Assembly: GCA_033439795.1 (NCBI GenBank)
Contig: JAUTDP010000005.1
Coordinates: 2,757,001 to 2,821,000, forward strand
Direction of reading: 5' to 3'
DNA length: 64,000 nucleotides
Origin: Sordaria brevicollis
Taxonomy: Eukaryota > Ascomycota > Sordariomycetes > Sordariales > Sordariaceae
Positions 1-10,271 of this stretch are shown here, piece by piece. The translations under genes and the position numbers were made by a program. The number at the start of each line of letters is the position of its first letter. Within the stretch, counting starts at the first letter, position 1. A model generated the notes under the pieces. The model ran no database searches. It had not been told where the DNA came from and saw only the letters and a list, made by a program, of their open reading frames with translations.

Positions 1-289
1 TGAAGCTCGTTCTGTAAAGGGGCGGTATGGGGCGAAGGCTGCAAAGATAGGCGAGCCTCGCCAGAATGGTCGTCCAGATGGGTGCCATGATCGGAACCAC
101 GGCGAGGACCATGGCCTGGAAGAAGAGCATTAGAATGCGAACTAGTCGTAAGGAACGTGGGTTGAGAGAATATTGACGCGTGCCTTCAGGTGTTGATGAG
201 CGATGGCTTCTACCATCTGCGGATCCCTCGACCCTACGTCTTTTGCTCGGCTGCGACATGCCGCTGTCAGCGCCGCCGACGGAGTCCAT
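1..289 (-). CDS. Partial gene, putative membrane protein (runs off left edge)
   Basis: A minus-strand frame opens with ATG at 289-287 and stays open to the window edge (96 codons seen). The first 40 residues are polar and include a basic cluster SKRRRVEG (about residues 15-22). They are followed by LRLVRILMLFFQ and a hydrophobic stretch of about 25 residues (MVLAVVPIMAPIWTTILARL) that reads as a membrane segment. Codon content fits a real gene and the frame is unbroken. The ATG is the first in frame and lies in a reasonable initiation context. The SKRRR cluster resembles the SKRPR and NKRPR clusters near the N-termini of the 42-51 kb family, but nothing else links them. Function is not recognised and the C-terminus is outside the window. 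Confidence 0.55.
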   Translation of the reverse strand, partial: MDSVGGADSGMSQPSKRRRVEGSADGRSHRSSTPEGTRQYSLNPRSLRLVRILMLFFQAMVLAVVPIMAPIWTTILARLAYLCSLRPIPPLYRTSF

Positions 290-1540
290 TATGGCGTTGA
301 AGCTTGAAGGGGACAGCGCTAGAAAATGCGCAGTGTTCGCTTTAGACTTGCGGGATACTGTTCCTCCTTTTCTGTGTGTAGTCTGATGAGGAGTCTTTGG
401 TCGATGTGGGAGAGTTGGAAGAAAAACAGAAAAGAAATGCGGGGGGCTCGGGGCTGCTCAGTCCTCAACTACCATTTCCTCTCAGAACCCGCGACCTTAG
501 CGCCAAATCCTTGCAACCCAGACGATTTCCTCAATTTTTTGATGTGAAGGGACGGGCTGCAGTGGCCTCAGGCAGGGAAAGAGGACGAGGAAAATGATGA
601 AGACGAGACGAAACGGATTATTTGAAGATGTGAGGACCAGGCCAACTGTCAAATGATCAAAATGCAGCTGTCACCTCCTGTTGTCGGCCCGGCTCCTGGA
701 GTGAAGGCAGATATCATCAGCGGACACTTTCCTCCACGATAGCGCTCATACAGTCGACTTGGGCAACGCAAGAAGAGGAAGTCAGAAATGCCATCAGGGA
801 GAGCAGTACAAGAGAAGGGAAGTATATAAGAGGATATGCCACGAAAGGCTCGCCGCTGCGCCCTTTACATGCTGCCGGCTTGCGTGGCAAAACTTGTCGG
901 GAAAGCGTACACTGATTCACAAATTCCTGAGTTCCTCTACAACTCCTTTCAAACATGCGGTTCATCCATGAAGCCTGGGAGACACTCAGGTCATAGATGT
1001 AGGAAGTAGAAGGATGCCATCGCCGACTCCGACGACTTCAAAAGGAGGCCGATGGCCGGGACACTGTAACTTGCTCTTAGCAAGATCAAGGAAGCAGGAA
1101 AGGAGAAAAGCAAACAAAACAAATCTGCGGAGACAAGGAAGCAAAACGCAAGGAAAAGCACGAAGAAAACGGGGGAGAGAAAGGTAAGAGAAATCTGTAT
1201 GACAAACCATGATTTGAGCCCCTATCATGGACCCAGCCAAACCCCAATATCCCATCTGTTATTCCACCATTGATTGCTCCGATTATTCCACCATTCTTTC
1301 TGCCAAATATGCACCGGTTTCCTTCTACCGAGGATTGTTCAAGCACCCCCAGTAACGTACCGCGTTTCCTCTCCTGTTAACTGCGCGTGGTAAGGGCCGT
1401 CACTGACAGTCCGGTTCGAAAGCACCGACTTGTACCTAACAGCCGCGGCCGGATTTACTGCCCCTGTTCATCCACAATCTTCGACGCCATCCACCCCGCC
1501 CGTTGAACCAGGAAGGCCTCCCGACTCCCGTGCGCGAGTC
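290..1540. other. No gene recognised
   Basis: Non-coding flank between the left-edge gene and the convergent end of the 1541-3091 gene. Short open frames occur on both strands, but none shows family motifs or consistent codon use. Purine-rich tracts near 1085-1190 give serine/leucine-rich shadow frames. Confidence 0.4.
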
Positions 1541-3091
1541 TCAACCCTGGTGCATAGCAAGGTACTGCTCCAGGGGGATGTGATTATTGCACCGCACTGC
1601 CGGGCACCCGTCGCAGACGCCAAAGTTGTAGCGTCTACTCTTACAGTAGCATTCCCAGCAGAGCTTGCGAGGAGCGCGACGAGGTCTCAGCCCGTTGCAA
1701 CCCGGGCACTGATCCGGGTTCGCGGTGGGCTCTTCAGCACCGTGGGCGTGCTGAAGCCTCGATGCTGGGGGAGGCGCTTCAAGGTGGTCTCTGCACTTCC
1801 GCGATCGTGTTGTCTGGTAGTATCTGGGCAGTCCGCACCCAGGTACGTCGCAAAGAAGAAGGTTTGCGTTTTGGCCTCCGTTTTGAGCGGCAGGCTGGAC
1901 GGGCTGCTCGGGGATATTGGCCGCCTCGTCATCGTTGTCGGAGTCGTCGTCGGATTCTCCTTCAGAGGCTTCGTCCTCAGAGGCTTCAGCGCCTGCCACT
2001 TCCTGCTCAGGCGGCTCCTCGTTCTCAGGAGTGTTCATGGCCTGGAGGTTGTTGGGCGACTGATCCGCCTGGGGTTCCTGAACTGGAACCTGGATTCCGC
2101 CCTCAGGAAGAACAATGTTTTCTCCTGGTCCAAGTAGGAAGTCGATGTCCAGATCAAAGTCGTTGAACTGGTCCAGGTCGTCCTCCAGCTGCTGTTGGTC
2201 CCATTGTTGATTCCAACCAGCAAAATTGCCATTGTCCAGCGGGTCCTGTTGGTTGTCGTGGACAGGAAGTGGCTGGCTAGGGGCTGCTGCCATTAAAGTC
2301 CCGTTCAAGTTTCCTGGTTGCTGTTGATGGTTGGGTAGGTGATGTTGCTGTGTGTTGAACGCGGGGTAGGATTGGTGAGAATAAGCTAGAGGTCCAGGAC
2401 TGTGTACGCCGGGGTTGTTTGCAAAGTTAAGATCACTGAGACCCTCTAGCTGCTCTGGTGCAGGGGCAAAGGGGGGGTGGTTAACTGTCGAGTTGTTGCT
2501 GTATTCGGGGCCTGTATGTTGATCGGAGAGGTGTTGTGAGTGCTGACCGTTCATTGGGGAAGATTGGAAAGGAAATTGGGCGTTATTGTGATGGTTTGGG
2601 ATACCGTTGCCGGACTCACGGTGTTGCTGGTAGCCGACATCAGGTGGTTCGAGGCTTCTTGGATTGTGGTTGATGGGTTGTTCTTGGGTGATGGCGTGTT
2701 CCTGTAGACGATACGGCTGATGAGAGTGGGTTGCAAGACTTGAGTTGAGAGGCGTGATGTTAGGATGCGATTGTGGCGAGAAACTATGGCTTAACAGCTG
2801 CTGTTGTTGATGGCCAACGGAGGCCACAGGATGGTAAATGCGGTTGTTGATATTCAGTGGGCTTGTTATACCAGAGCCCGATGGCTGCTGCGCCTGATGG
2901 TTTGGCTCAGCCTGACCGTTGGAAAGCTGGTATCCCGAGGTGTGTTGACTGAACAGACGGTGATTGGAGGGATACTCGGCTTGGTTACCCTCTCCATCAT
3001 CGTAGTCGTTGAGAGTCCGTTTTCTCGCGCCGTTTACCGTTCCGTGATGGTTCTGAGAGGGCGTAGCCCTCTGTATCGAGTGCGGATTCAT
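1541..3091 (-). CDS. Q/N/H-rich protein with Cys-rich zinc-binding-like C-terminus (divergent family member)
   Basis: An unbroken 516-codon frame. Residues 1-300 are rich in Gln, Asn, His and Pro with runs such as HQQQQ (prion-like composition), and a basic GARKRTLNDY cluster lies near residue 25. An acidic middle (about 360-390, SEDEASEGESDDDSDNDDE) is followed by a Cys-rich end with CDVPGC, KCRDH, CPGC-x12-CWEC and CDGC. The CPGC-x12-CWEC pair matches the last two CxxC pairs of the family elsewhere in this window. The preceding CxxH is 25 rather than 23 residues away, so relationship is likely but distant. Such proteins would be expected to bind zinc, possibly in the nucleus; this is inference. 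The MNPHS start is probably internal: a strongly protein-like exon lies just upstream (3147-3689) and a CAG acceptor precedes codon CCT nine codons before this Met. Confidence 0.65.
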   Translation of the reverse strand: MNPHSIQRATPSQNHHGTVNGARKRTLNDYDDGEGNQAEYPSNHRLFSQHTSGYQLSNGQAEPNHQAQQPSGSGITSPLNINNRIYHPVASVGHQQQQLLSHSFSPQSHPNITPLNSSLATHSHQPYRLQEHAITQEQPINHNPRSLEPPDVGYQQHRESGNGIPNHHNNAQFPFQSSPMNGQHSQHLSDQHTGPEYSNNSTVNHPPFAPAPEQLEGLSDLNFANNPGVHSPGPLAYSHQSYPAFNTQQHHLPNHQQQPGNLNGTLMAAAPSQPLPVHDNQQDPLDNGNFAGWNQQWDQQQLEDDLDQFNDFDLDIDFLLGPGENIVLPEGGIQVPVQEPQADQSPNNLQAMNTPENEEPPEQEVAGAEASEDEASEGESDDDSDNDDEAANIPEQPVQPAAQNGGQNANLLLCDVPGCGLPRYYQTTRSRKCRDHLEAPPPASRLQHAHGAEEPTANPDQCPGCNGLRPRRAPRKLCWECYCKSRRYNFGVCDGCPAVRCNNHIPLEQYLAMHQG

Positions 3092-3146
3092 CTCGCAAAA
3101 CGAAATCGACCCCTGAGGCTGTACGAGAGTGGTAACAAACTCCTAG

Positions 3147-3689
3147 TTAGCTTTCAGGATTTGCGGGGTGGTCAGGGCGAGGGTGCCCAGCAGCCCTCTG
3201 CGTCGACTGGTTGGTGAGATTGTTGTTTCGATCGCGGATGAATACGTAGTCGTCGCGGAGGCGTTGGTAGGCGCGGCCGAGTGGTTGAGCGATGGACTCG
3301 AAGGCGGCTTCTCCAGCAATTAGGGAGGCGCGGTCGAGGTGATCGTAGGGGATAAAGCGAGGTTCTTCGTCGTTACCGAGATTTACGAGGATCTCTTTAG
3401 TATCTTCGTTAGAGGCAAGCTCGTGGAGGGCGGCGCGGGCAATGTTAACGTCGGGGATTAGATTGTTGTTACCGTTGGTAATGTCGTGCAAGGCCTTTAA
3501 GATGGCGACGTTGTTGGGATTGGTAAGGTTAGTGTTAAGAGCCGGAGCGTTAGGGAGAATGTTCGATGTGTTGTTAGGGGAGAAGATTACGGGGTTGTTG
3601 TCGCTATCGTAAAATATAGAGAGCGGTGTAGTTGAGATTGCTTGATCGTCGTGGTGCTTCCTATCTATTGGATATAGAAGGACCTTCCC
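3147..3689 (-). CDS. Upstream exon of the 1541-3091 gene (model uncertain)
   Basis: A minus-strand frame is open from after a TAA at 3692-3690 to a stop at 3147, with strongly protein-like sequence: Asn-rich first half, then a charged, helical-looking part (NIARAALHELASNEDTKEIL, then DHLDRASLIAGEAAFESIAQ). It has no Met, so it is most likely an internal exon. Possible acceptors lie at 3660-3670 (minus-strand CCAATAG and GATAG). At its downstream end a GCTAAC branch point is followed about 25 nt later by TACAG, which enters the frame of the 1541-3091 gene. No strong GT donor is obvious; GTATTC near 3247 is in phase 0. I infer one gene, about 3690-1541. Confidence 0.45.
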   Translation of the reverse strand, partial: GKVLLYPIDRKHHDDQAISTTPLSIFYDSDNNPVIFSPNNTSNILPNAPALNTNLTNPNNVAILKALHDITNGNNNLIPDVNIARAALHELASNEDTKEILVNLGNDEEPRFIPYDHLDRASLIAGEAAFESIAQPLGRAYQRLRDDYVFIRDRNNNLTNQSTQRAAGHPRPDHPANPES

Positions 3690-3904
3690 TTATTTTAATT
3701 GAAATGAAGGGATCGATAAAGAAGGAGATACGCTGGTTCGACGACTCGTATGCGGCGAGCGAGAAGTAGGCGATTTATCTTGAATGATTGAAGTTGTGCG
3801 CGTGAACGCGTTGTTTTGAAGGTGCAATTAACTGTTAGGGTAGAAGCATACCTGTGAAATCTGCTGCAGAAAGGCAGAACAGAGGAAAGCAAAGATGGGT
3901 AGGA

Positions 3905-3925
3905 GGAGTGATACTTTTATACTAT
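3905..3925 (-). promoter_or_regulatory. TATA-like box upstream of the 3.7-1.5 kb gene
   Basis: On the minus strand TATAGTATAAAAGTATCACT is followed by a pyrimidine-rich stretch ending in TTTCACAG and a GTATGC donor-like site near 3851. This arrangement (TATA, CT-rich leader, leader intron) suits a fungal promoter reading leftward into the Q-rich gene. Confidence 0.4.
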
Positions 3926-4250
3926 ATCTTGTGCCAGAAATCAAAATGGCGAAACCTTCTGAACAGGGCCATGGACTATCGGCGTTTGATCCCGAAACAC
4001 AATCGTGGAGCTCCCCTAGCTACCATGCTGTCTGATTCCCAATAGGATTTTGGATTGCGGATTGGGATGATGGTGTTTTTTGTTTGTTCTTCCATCTCTT
4101 CCGTCCCGTTGAACTTTATTCAACGCGTCTAACTAACGCTTGAAACACGCCCATGCTCGAGGTTCCCTGGCACCTTTTTCTCTTGAGGACCGGAAACTTG
4201 GTAGGAAGGTGTTTGGAAAAAAACGCTGTGTGTATGAGACGGAAGATTAA

Positions 4251-4922
4251 GAGGAAACCTACATGCACCCACCTAAAACCTACCTACACCCAGTTTTTGA
4301 AATCGAACCTACTAACACCTAATTTCCTTCCTATGACAGCTGTTATGTAAATTTCGCTGTTTTTACTATAAATCTGACGGTTTTATATAGTCATAAATAT
4401 TTGAATTATTCGGCCAGATGACCCAGAATCTCAACGCTAACTCCCAATACTCGTAATTCTACCATATCTCGTAATATTTTCATAGTGTTGAGCATAAATT
4501 GCAACAAATCGATTACTCTAGCAGTATTTTTAATATTGGGTATTGTACAATATAAGGAAGTAATATAAGGAAGTGGTGTAAGGAGGTAGTATAAGGAGGT
4601 AGTATAGGGAGGTAATGTAGGGAAGTAGTATAAAGAGGTGGTATAGGGAGGTAGTGTAGGGAGGTGGCGTAGGGAGGTGGTAGTATAAGGAAGTGTAAAG
4701 TATTAAATTCGACTTCGAAAAATTTGACCAAGTTAGCACAATATTTCAATACATCGGGATCGTGAAATTTAGCGGGTAAAAACGGGGTTTTCAATGTCAG
4801 GTGTCATCCAGCTGGCCGTCCCACTTTTCGAGTGGACCCCAGCCAAGAACTGGGTGTTAGTAGGTTCGACTTAAAAAAACTGGGTGTAGGTAGGTTTTAG
4901 GTGGGTGCAAGTAGGTTTCCTC
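4251..4922. mobile_element. 672-bp miniature inverted-repeat element with 8-bp target duplication
   Basis: The left end starts GAGGAAACCTACATGCACCC and the right end, read on the minus strand, starts GAGGAAACCTACTTGCACCC. The two arms stay nearly identical for about 70 bp (4251-4320 and 4853-4922). The element is flanked on both sides by the perfect 8-bp direct repeat AAGATTAA (4243-4250 and 4923-4930). Eight-bp duplications are typical of hAT-type transposases. There is no coding capacity, so it is a non-autonomous MITE. Confidence 0.85.
4555..4697. repeat. Degenerate minisatellite inside the 4.25-kb MITE
   Basis: Imperfect tandem copies of a 12-14 nt unit of the form (A)GGAGGTAGTATA, with TAGGGAGGTAGTG variants. 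It lies well inside the MITE, about 230 bp from its right end, and has no coding value. Confidence 0.7.
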
Positions 4923-4930
4923 AAGATTAA

Positions 4931-5460
4931 TCCTGTCTTTTGTCTTGGGTAGGATGTGGTACGGCGCTTGACGCGGCACCCACTGGTGGCTTTTCACGCC
5001 CAGAAGGCTATTGTATAAGTTCGCCCTTCTCCTGCAAAAAGCAAAGTTTGTGGTGGCTCCATCAGACGGCACGTTCTTGGTGCAGTGAAGGTGAACTATG
5101 CCGTTTGGGTAATCCTGTGCAAACGCCGTCTGGAGGCGATGGGCCTCGGAGGAGCTGCGAGAGGAAGAAGAGAAGGGGTGCTGCGAGAGAAGGGGCAAGG
5201 CATCCGCCAGTAGGCTGATTAGCTATCAGAGAGAGTGCTTTCCATCTGTGGGAGAGGAACAGTCGAAACCCTAGTCGTAGACAAAGACAAGAAGTAGAAC
5301 ATGAACATGAAGAGGAGAAGGACAACACTGAAGGGGATCAAGAAAGCCAGAACAACCACTATAAGAGAAACGTTGCAAAGCCTAAACCAAAAATTCCAAC
5401 CGGGAAACTTCCCGAAGTCCTAATACCCCATCGCCATCCGGCCAACTCCATGCGGCGGTG
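4931..5460. other. No gene recognised
   Basis: Flank of the MITE. Only short overlapping open frames without family motifs are visible. Confidence 0.35.
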
Positions 5461-6003
5461 TTAATCTCCATCAAAGCGTGTCCAAAGAGCAAAAACACAA
5501 GCTTCTCGTGTTCGATATTCCCATGAAGATAGGTACGCTTCCACGAGCTCATCGTTTAGCAGCGTGTCCGTCCCTGGAGAGAAGAACTTCCCGTGCTGGC
5601 CATGACACTTCGGATATGTGGACGACTTCCAGTAGACCCAACCACGGACGTTAGCTAGACTTTCACCTCGAGGCCTTGCCATCAAACGAGAAGGTAGGAT
5701 TTAGTCTCTTACTACACCATATCTTGTTCGCTTTAAAGTGTTGCGACGCCATCCGTTTGTTCTTGCAGCGAGCCCGGTCAGGGCGAAAGTTGGAGTCTCG
5801 ATACGCCGCTGGGCAAGTTATGATGGAAGCGATATGGGGGTTTGAAAAAAATCCAAGTCATCCAGCTGTGAAGGTGTGAACTGTCCCCGGATTTTTGCAG
5901 TGATGCCATCTTGTGCGTACAGACCTGTATGACCGGCATAACCATGATCCGATGTCAGTGGATGAGCGGTCAAGGGCTTCTCACCCTCAAAGGGTATGGA
6001 CAC
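5461..6003 (-). pseudogene. Possible relic of an unrecognised gene
   Basis: Two minus-strand segments look protein-like but are in separate frames. 6003-5818 starts MSIPFEGEKPLTAHPL and ends SQLDDLDFFQTPISLPS. 5685-5461 includes RGWVYWKSSTYPKCHGQHGK and LLNDELVEAYLSSWEYRTRE. They could be exons of one gene or remains of one. No family is recognised and no clear donor-acceptor pair joins them. Confidence 0.25.
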
Positions 6004-6936
6004 TCACGGAACCATCAGCTTCATCCTTCACCCTATATCACTTTGTTTGATGCTCGTGAGGATGAAAACGCGAAATCGGCCGTGGATGGCTCAAGAAGAG
6101 TGCAATGGTCGAAGGGCGAAACCTGAGCTGACACAGCAAGAAAATGGGGGAAGAGGGACTAAACTGCAGAGGAAACGAAAGGCAATTTGAGATGGTGGGC
6201 CGGAGAGAAATGACAAACGAGCAGATGTGATATGGATGGTCAAAAGGGTCAACCCGCTGAGAAATTTGGCTGAAACATCCAGTGACTGACCGCCTCAAAT
6301 TCATCCAATGAGACTTGAAACGAGAACCCGAAAGTTGATGGATGAGTGTGGGGACGGGACAATAAGCACCAGGCTTATCGTGGACGGGATGGAAGTTTCA
6401 AAAAGTCCATGAAGCGTGAAGTGGTCAGAGCTCAAACCGTTCGGGTGTGAAAAATGCATTTGGTGCACCTTGATTATGCTGCTGCAAGAATTCACTTGCT
6501 CTCGAGCAACTTTCGCTCGATCATTCCTGCTGGCCGTGGAATTTCCGTTTGCGTCGGCGAAGAAGAGGAAGAGTTGCGGTGCAGCTTCCGTCTCGCTGTG
6601 ATCACTGATCAGTGATCGCTGGGCCCCCAGAAATTTCATCTTGCGCTGCGCTAACAGACCATGCCGCCAAGACCTCGTCCATACAAGAAAAGGATTTCCT
6701 GCCTCACGAACCACGGGATCCGAGAAATGTTTCCTGTACAGTTCTTGGGATTGCCGAGCAACTGTTAGCGACCAGCACCCGCCCTCGACGCAAGCAAATC
6801 CTCTGCTTCCAAACTCGCTGGTCCTGCCAAAAATGGAAAATCAAGTCCCCAAAGGTTCTTTCGGTTTTGAAACGCTTGGTTGCCTCCTTCCTCAATTTTT
6901 GAACGACGCCATCATCAGCAGATCGCGAATGATTTC
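6004..6936. other. No gene recognised; one perfect palindrome
   Basis: No supported gene. An 18-bp perfect palindrome, GATCACTGATCAGTGATC, lies at 6600-6617. Short frames on both strands lack family features. Confidence 0.35.
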
Positions 6937-8646
6937 TCAGTATGGGGTCAACTTTCGTTCGACAGGGCCTCCCTGGTGCCAAGCCCGCCAGTTCTGGCAA
7001 ATGAGCCAATAGGAAGGCGCAACCTGATAAAAAGGGAAGGATGTCAAGGGTCCATCCCACCAAGCAGAGCCTCGTTGGCGCCTTCCCCACAGTAGACGAC
7101 ATCTCATGAGATCCGATTGATTTCCGAAATCGTATGCATCTTGAAGGAAAGAATGATTTGTATGATCACCAAGGAAGGTACGAGAGGTAGTTGACAGCAA
7201 AGCGAACAGCCTCTGAGTCTCATTTTGTCTGTTTCGGGTTTTGCTCGTTGTCTTCCCCTCTCTTGGCTCCCCGCCGCCCTGGCCTTTCTGAGTTTCCGGG
7301 TTGTCCCTCCATCCGCCCGCTCGTTGGTCATGCTGCTCCCATTCTTTGAAGAAACCATTCGCATGGGCCTGCAATGCTATACGCATGCCAGATTCGCCGC
7401 TGCCAAACAATTTTGGGCGGTCGTGACTGCTACAGTAATGTCTGCACCACATGCAACTTCCCTCAATGTACGCATCTGCATTGGGCGAAGGGTGGGGAAA
7501 ATCGTGCCATCTTTCGGGGAGGCGATTTCCCAATGATACGATTCTTGATCCTTCTTTCCTCTTTTGTTTCCGCATTCCCTTCTTCCAGGAAGTTTCCCAC
7601 CGATGCCACCCATCCTCCTTCTCCGGCTCATTGCCTCTTCTTCCCTTGATGGCCGATCGACGTTCTCGGGATCGATCGAGAAAACAAGACATCCTCAAGC
7701 GATCCTTAACAAGAACTTCCGGATTCCGATTCTTCTGCAATTGAGACCGCCGTAAGCACCATGGCCCAAGCCGTATTCCAGATTCAGCGGCTTCCCAGGT
7801 CTTGAAGTTGATCGATTCATGGCTGCTGTTCCCGACCACACACTGGCTGAAGTTTTCGCTATCCGTCAACATGTTCGAACATATAGTTAAAACCACAGCT
7901 TCTGGGAGAAAATCTCGAGACATAATATCGGATGTCGCCATCGATAGAGGGCATCCCACCTGAACCCAACCTCTTTCGAAGTGCTTCTTTTCTTCAGCAG
8001 GATTGACGCTCTTTTCTTCGCCCAATCGGACTTTCTGCCAAAGAGCGCTCTGGAGAAACACAATCTCTGTCGATGGAAGAACCAACCTGGCCAAGTGCCG
8101 ATGTCCGAACCACTTCTGTGAGGTAATCTTGTGTCCCTCTACAATGCCTTTGCTGATCTTGTCTTGGAACAGAGTACTCACTATTATAATCTTTTCTGTT
8201 TTCCGTAGAAAATGCTTGGGGTGATGTCTAAGGTGTTGGTGAGTCATTACAGCAAACATAGGTACCCTTTTGGTGATGGGCACCAAACTGACATCGTACA
8301 TTTGTTGCAGCGTCGCAAACAATTCGACCGTTTCCAAAGGAAGAACAAGACCACAAACACGAACTCCCCTACCTTGACGGCATGGATGACGACGTTCACA
8401 TTGTGGGATACAACGGCCAAACCCTTTGTTGAACGAAACAAAACGATCATTGCGGATGTTACCGACCAAACCCACGGAGAACCAAATTAAAACTGCCATA
8501 AAACCATAGATGGCCAGGCACCACTGTCGCATCTCCATGTGATCAATACCAAGAGGCATATAGCGACTGGCGAAGAGGAGGACTGTGCAAACCCAGCCAG
8601 CGAGCAACAGCAACGGCCTTCCGTGGTAGAGGTCCGGTCGATACAT
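6937..8646 (-). CDS. Long open frame, membrane-like N-terminus, doubtful as a whole
   Basis: A 569-codon minus-strand frame starts with ATG at 8646. Its first 80 residues look real: a polar start MYRPDLYHGR, a hydrophobic segment (LLLLAGWVCTVLLFASRYM) and a second one (WCLAIYGFMAVLIWFSVGLV). The frame is also protein-like for about 17 codons upstream (FERDDDQQRWFEQAD), suggesting a start or exon further up. Beyond about residue 80 the composition becomes irregular, Arg/Trp/Cys-rich and without recognisable domain. A neighbouring frame at 8450-8247 carries another hydrophobic run (VGEFVFVVLFFLW). The likely reading is a membrane-protein relic with a frameshift near 8410, followed by chance open frame. 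Function unknown. Confidence 0.3.
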   Translation of the reverse strand: MYRPDLYHGRPLLLLAGWVCTVLLFASRYMPLGIDHMEMRQWCLAIYGFMAVLIWFSVGLVGNIRNDRFVSFNKGFGRCIPQCERRHPCRQGRGVRVCGLVLPLETVELFATLQQMYDVSLVPITKRVPMFAVMTHQHLRHHPKHFLRKTEKIIIVSTLFQDKISKGIVEGHKITSQKWFGHRHLARLVLPSTEIVFLQSALWQKVRLGEEKSVNPAEEKKHFERGWVQVGCPLSMATSDIMSRDFLPEAVVLTICSNMLTDSENFSQCVVGNSSHESINFKTWEAAESGIRLGPWCLRRSQLQKNRNPEVLVKDRLRMSCFLDRSRERRSAIKGRRGNEPEKEDGWHRWETSWKKGMRKQKRKEGSRIVSLGNRLPERWHDFPHPSPNADAYIEGSCMWCRHYCSSHDRPKLFGSGESGMRIALQAHANGFFKEWEQHDQRAGGWRDNPETQKGQGGGEPREGKTTSKTRNRQNETQRLFALLSTTSRTFLGDHTNHSFLQDAYDFGNQSDLMRCRLLWGRRQRGSAWWDGPLTSFPFYQVAPSYWLICQNWRAWHQGGPVERKLTPY

Positions 8647-8707
8647 GTCCGCTTGCTCAAACCAACGTTGCTGATCATCATCACGCTCAAATAGACATAA
8701 ATAACCG

Positions 8708-10271
8708 ATGAGTCAGTATCAACACACTTCCACAACTACGTGGCATCCGCATAGCCACGATCAGCCCAGCCCGTATCCACACAACCAAAATCAACACAGC
8801 CAACACCAGCGTCGTCAAGAAAGCTATCCCAGGCATCTGCACCTGGAGGGTACAATGCCGATAGAGCTTTACGACGATCGGAAAACCCGCTTCACCAATC
8901 TTGAGATATCGACACGAGGATGCCGCTCAGCGGCCATGGACGGTTATGAGTGGGCAAAACAAGCAAAGCATGACCTTCTGCTTCTCGAGAGACGACGGGT
9001 TCTGTTAGGGCGCAATCGTCAGCGGAGGAAGCGAGAGCTGGGAAATGTTCTTTGGGAAAGACCGCGAGTCGCAAACGGCTCCAGAGGTGCGTTGATCCCA
9101 ACCGGCCACCTTCTGATGACTGGCATGCATAGCTGCATGCTCCTTAGCTCTTGTCATCGTGATCCATCCTTTTTCTCCAGTCGTTATATTCACGGTCTAA
9201 CCGCCAATGCCTCTAGTGGTCTAATCCTCCAAATCGAGCGAGTTTTGTCCGGTGTTTCTCCCGTAGCCACACGAACCACACCAGGCTCTTTCTAAGAACA
9301 TGACCTCTGGTTTTTGATCGATTCACGCCTATCAGTCTCTCTATTGCCGCATCCCTTCCCTCAATGTCCTGATGCTAACAGACCGCGAGTTCGCCACCGC
9401 CCAAGCTCAATGGGAGCGATTTACAGAGAATACCACCCACCGCCCTACCAAAAATCTCCCGCCTGGGCCGCCTGCCCAAGCAGATACAGCTCAACAGCGT
9501 GGGGACTCTGGCACTTCCCATATGCAGATTCTCGTTGAGCCATTTAACCTTGCTGCTCAGCAGTTGGGTTTGGGTTTGGCAATCGTGGTCTTACCTGCCG
9601 CCACCTTCTGTATCTGAGGAGGAGTCTAAGCCACCCTCAGGAAAGAAGACTACTCCGCTCAATGACGTGATTCACGGAGAGGGTAATTACTACGGAGATC
9701 ACCAACATGCCGTACCTGACCACAACTATCAGCTAACCCACCAGGGTGGGAACAGTTCCGGCACTCTCCCACTGCCATATAACTCGAACCAAGCCGGGAT
9801 TGCGCCGACTGGAGAGATCCATGTGTATCAACCGGCCTTGAGATAGCCCAACACCATGTAATCTCGAAATACACATCACCCGAAGGACACATTCTAGCTC
9901 AGGGAACTCCCCGATCTTTACCCTTTCTTCCTTCCTATCCAGCCGAAGCCGCTCAGTTCGCACCAATCGAAATCCCGTATCTCCAAAGGATCTGCGCAAT
10001 CTGCGAAGTGGATTACGCCTGGAAGAAGTCTGCCACTCATTGCTTCAAATGCTTATTGAACCCTCCCAACGGCGAGCAAATTGCAGAAATCTTTCTGAGG
10101 GCCATGAGGGGGGTTGACGGTTGTAGCAATTGCTACGCCGAAGCTGATCGTGGGGAGAATCGTCACTGTACAGCCTGTCATGAGCGGAGAAAAGGCAAGA
10201 CGACGAGGCATGCCGCCAAGATGAGTACGAGGAAGCTCCGTGAGGCGGCTCCCAGCTCAACGCAGAAATAA
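8708..10271 (+). pseudogene. CxxC-x23-CxxC family member, frameshifted
   Basis: The last part is clearly a family member. It reads CAIC, then DYAWKKSATHCFKC, 23 residues, CSNCYAEADRGENRHCTAC, and a basic tail ending at 10271. All eight Cys are present. The frame carrying them is open only from about 9783. Upstream, a different frame is protein-like (GKKTTPLNDVIHGEGNYYGD to HVYQPAL) until TAG at 9844-9846, so a one-base shift near 9840 separates them. Further upstream, frames at 9372 (MLTDREFATAQAQWERF) and 8708 (His/Gln-rich) may be earlier exons or relics. It could be a gene with unrecognised introns, but no clear donor-acceptor set fits. I call it a decayed copy with an intact zinc domain. 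Confidence 0.55.

Noticed and set aside
4555..4697. Telomere-like repeat
   Set aside because: The unit is a 12-14 nt GGAGGTAGTATA variant, not TTAGGG, and it lies inside a MITE.
9124..9141. Hairpin GCATGCA-TAGC-TGCATGC as an editing-type structure
   Set aside because: The loop has 4 nt, not 7, and there is no convincing frame on both sides.
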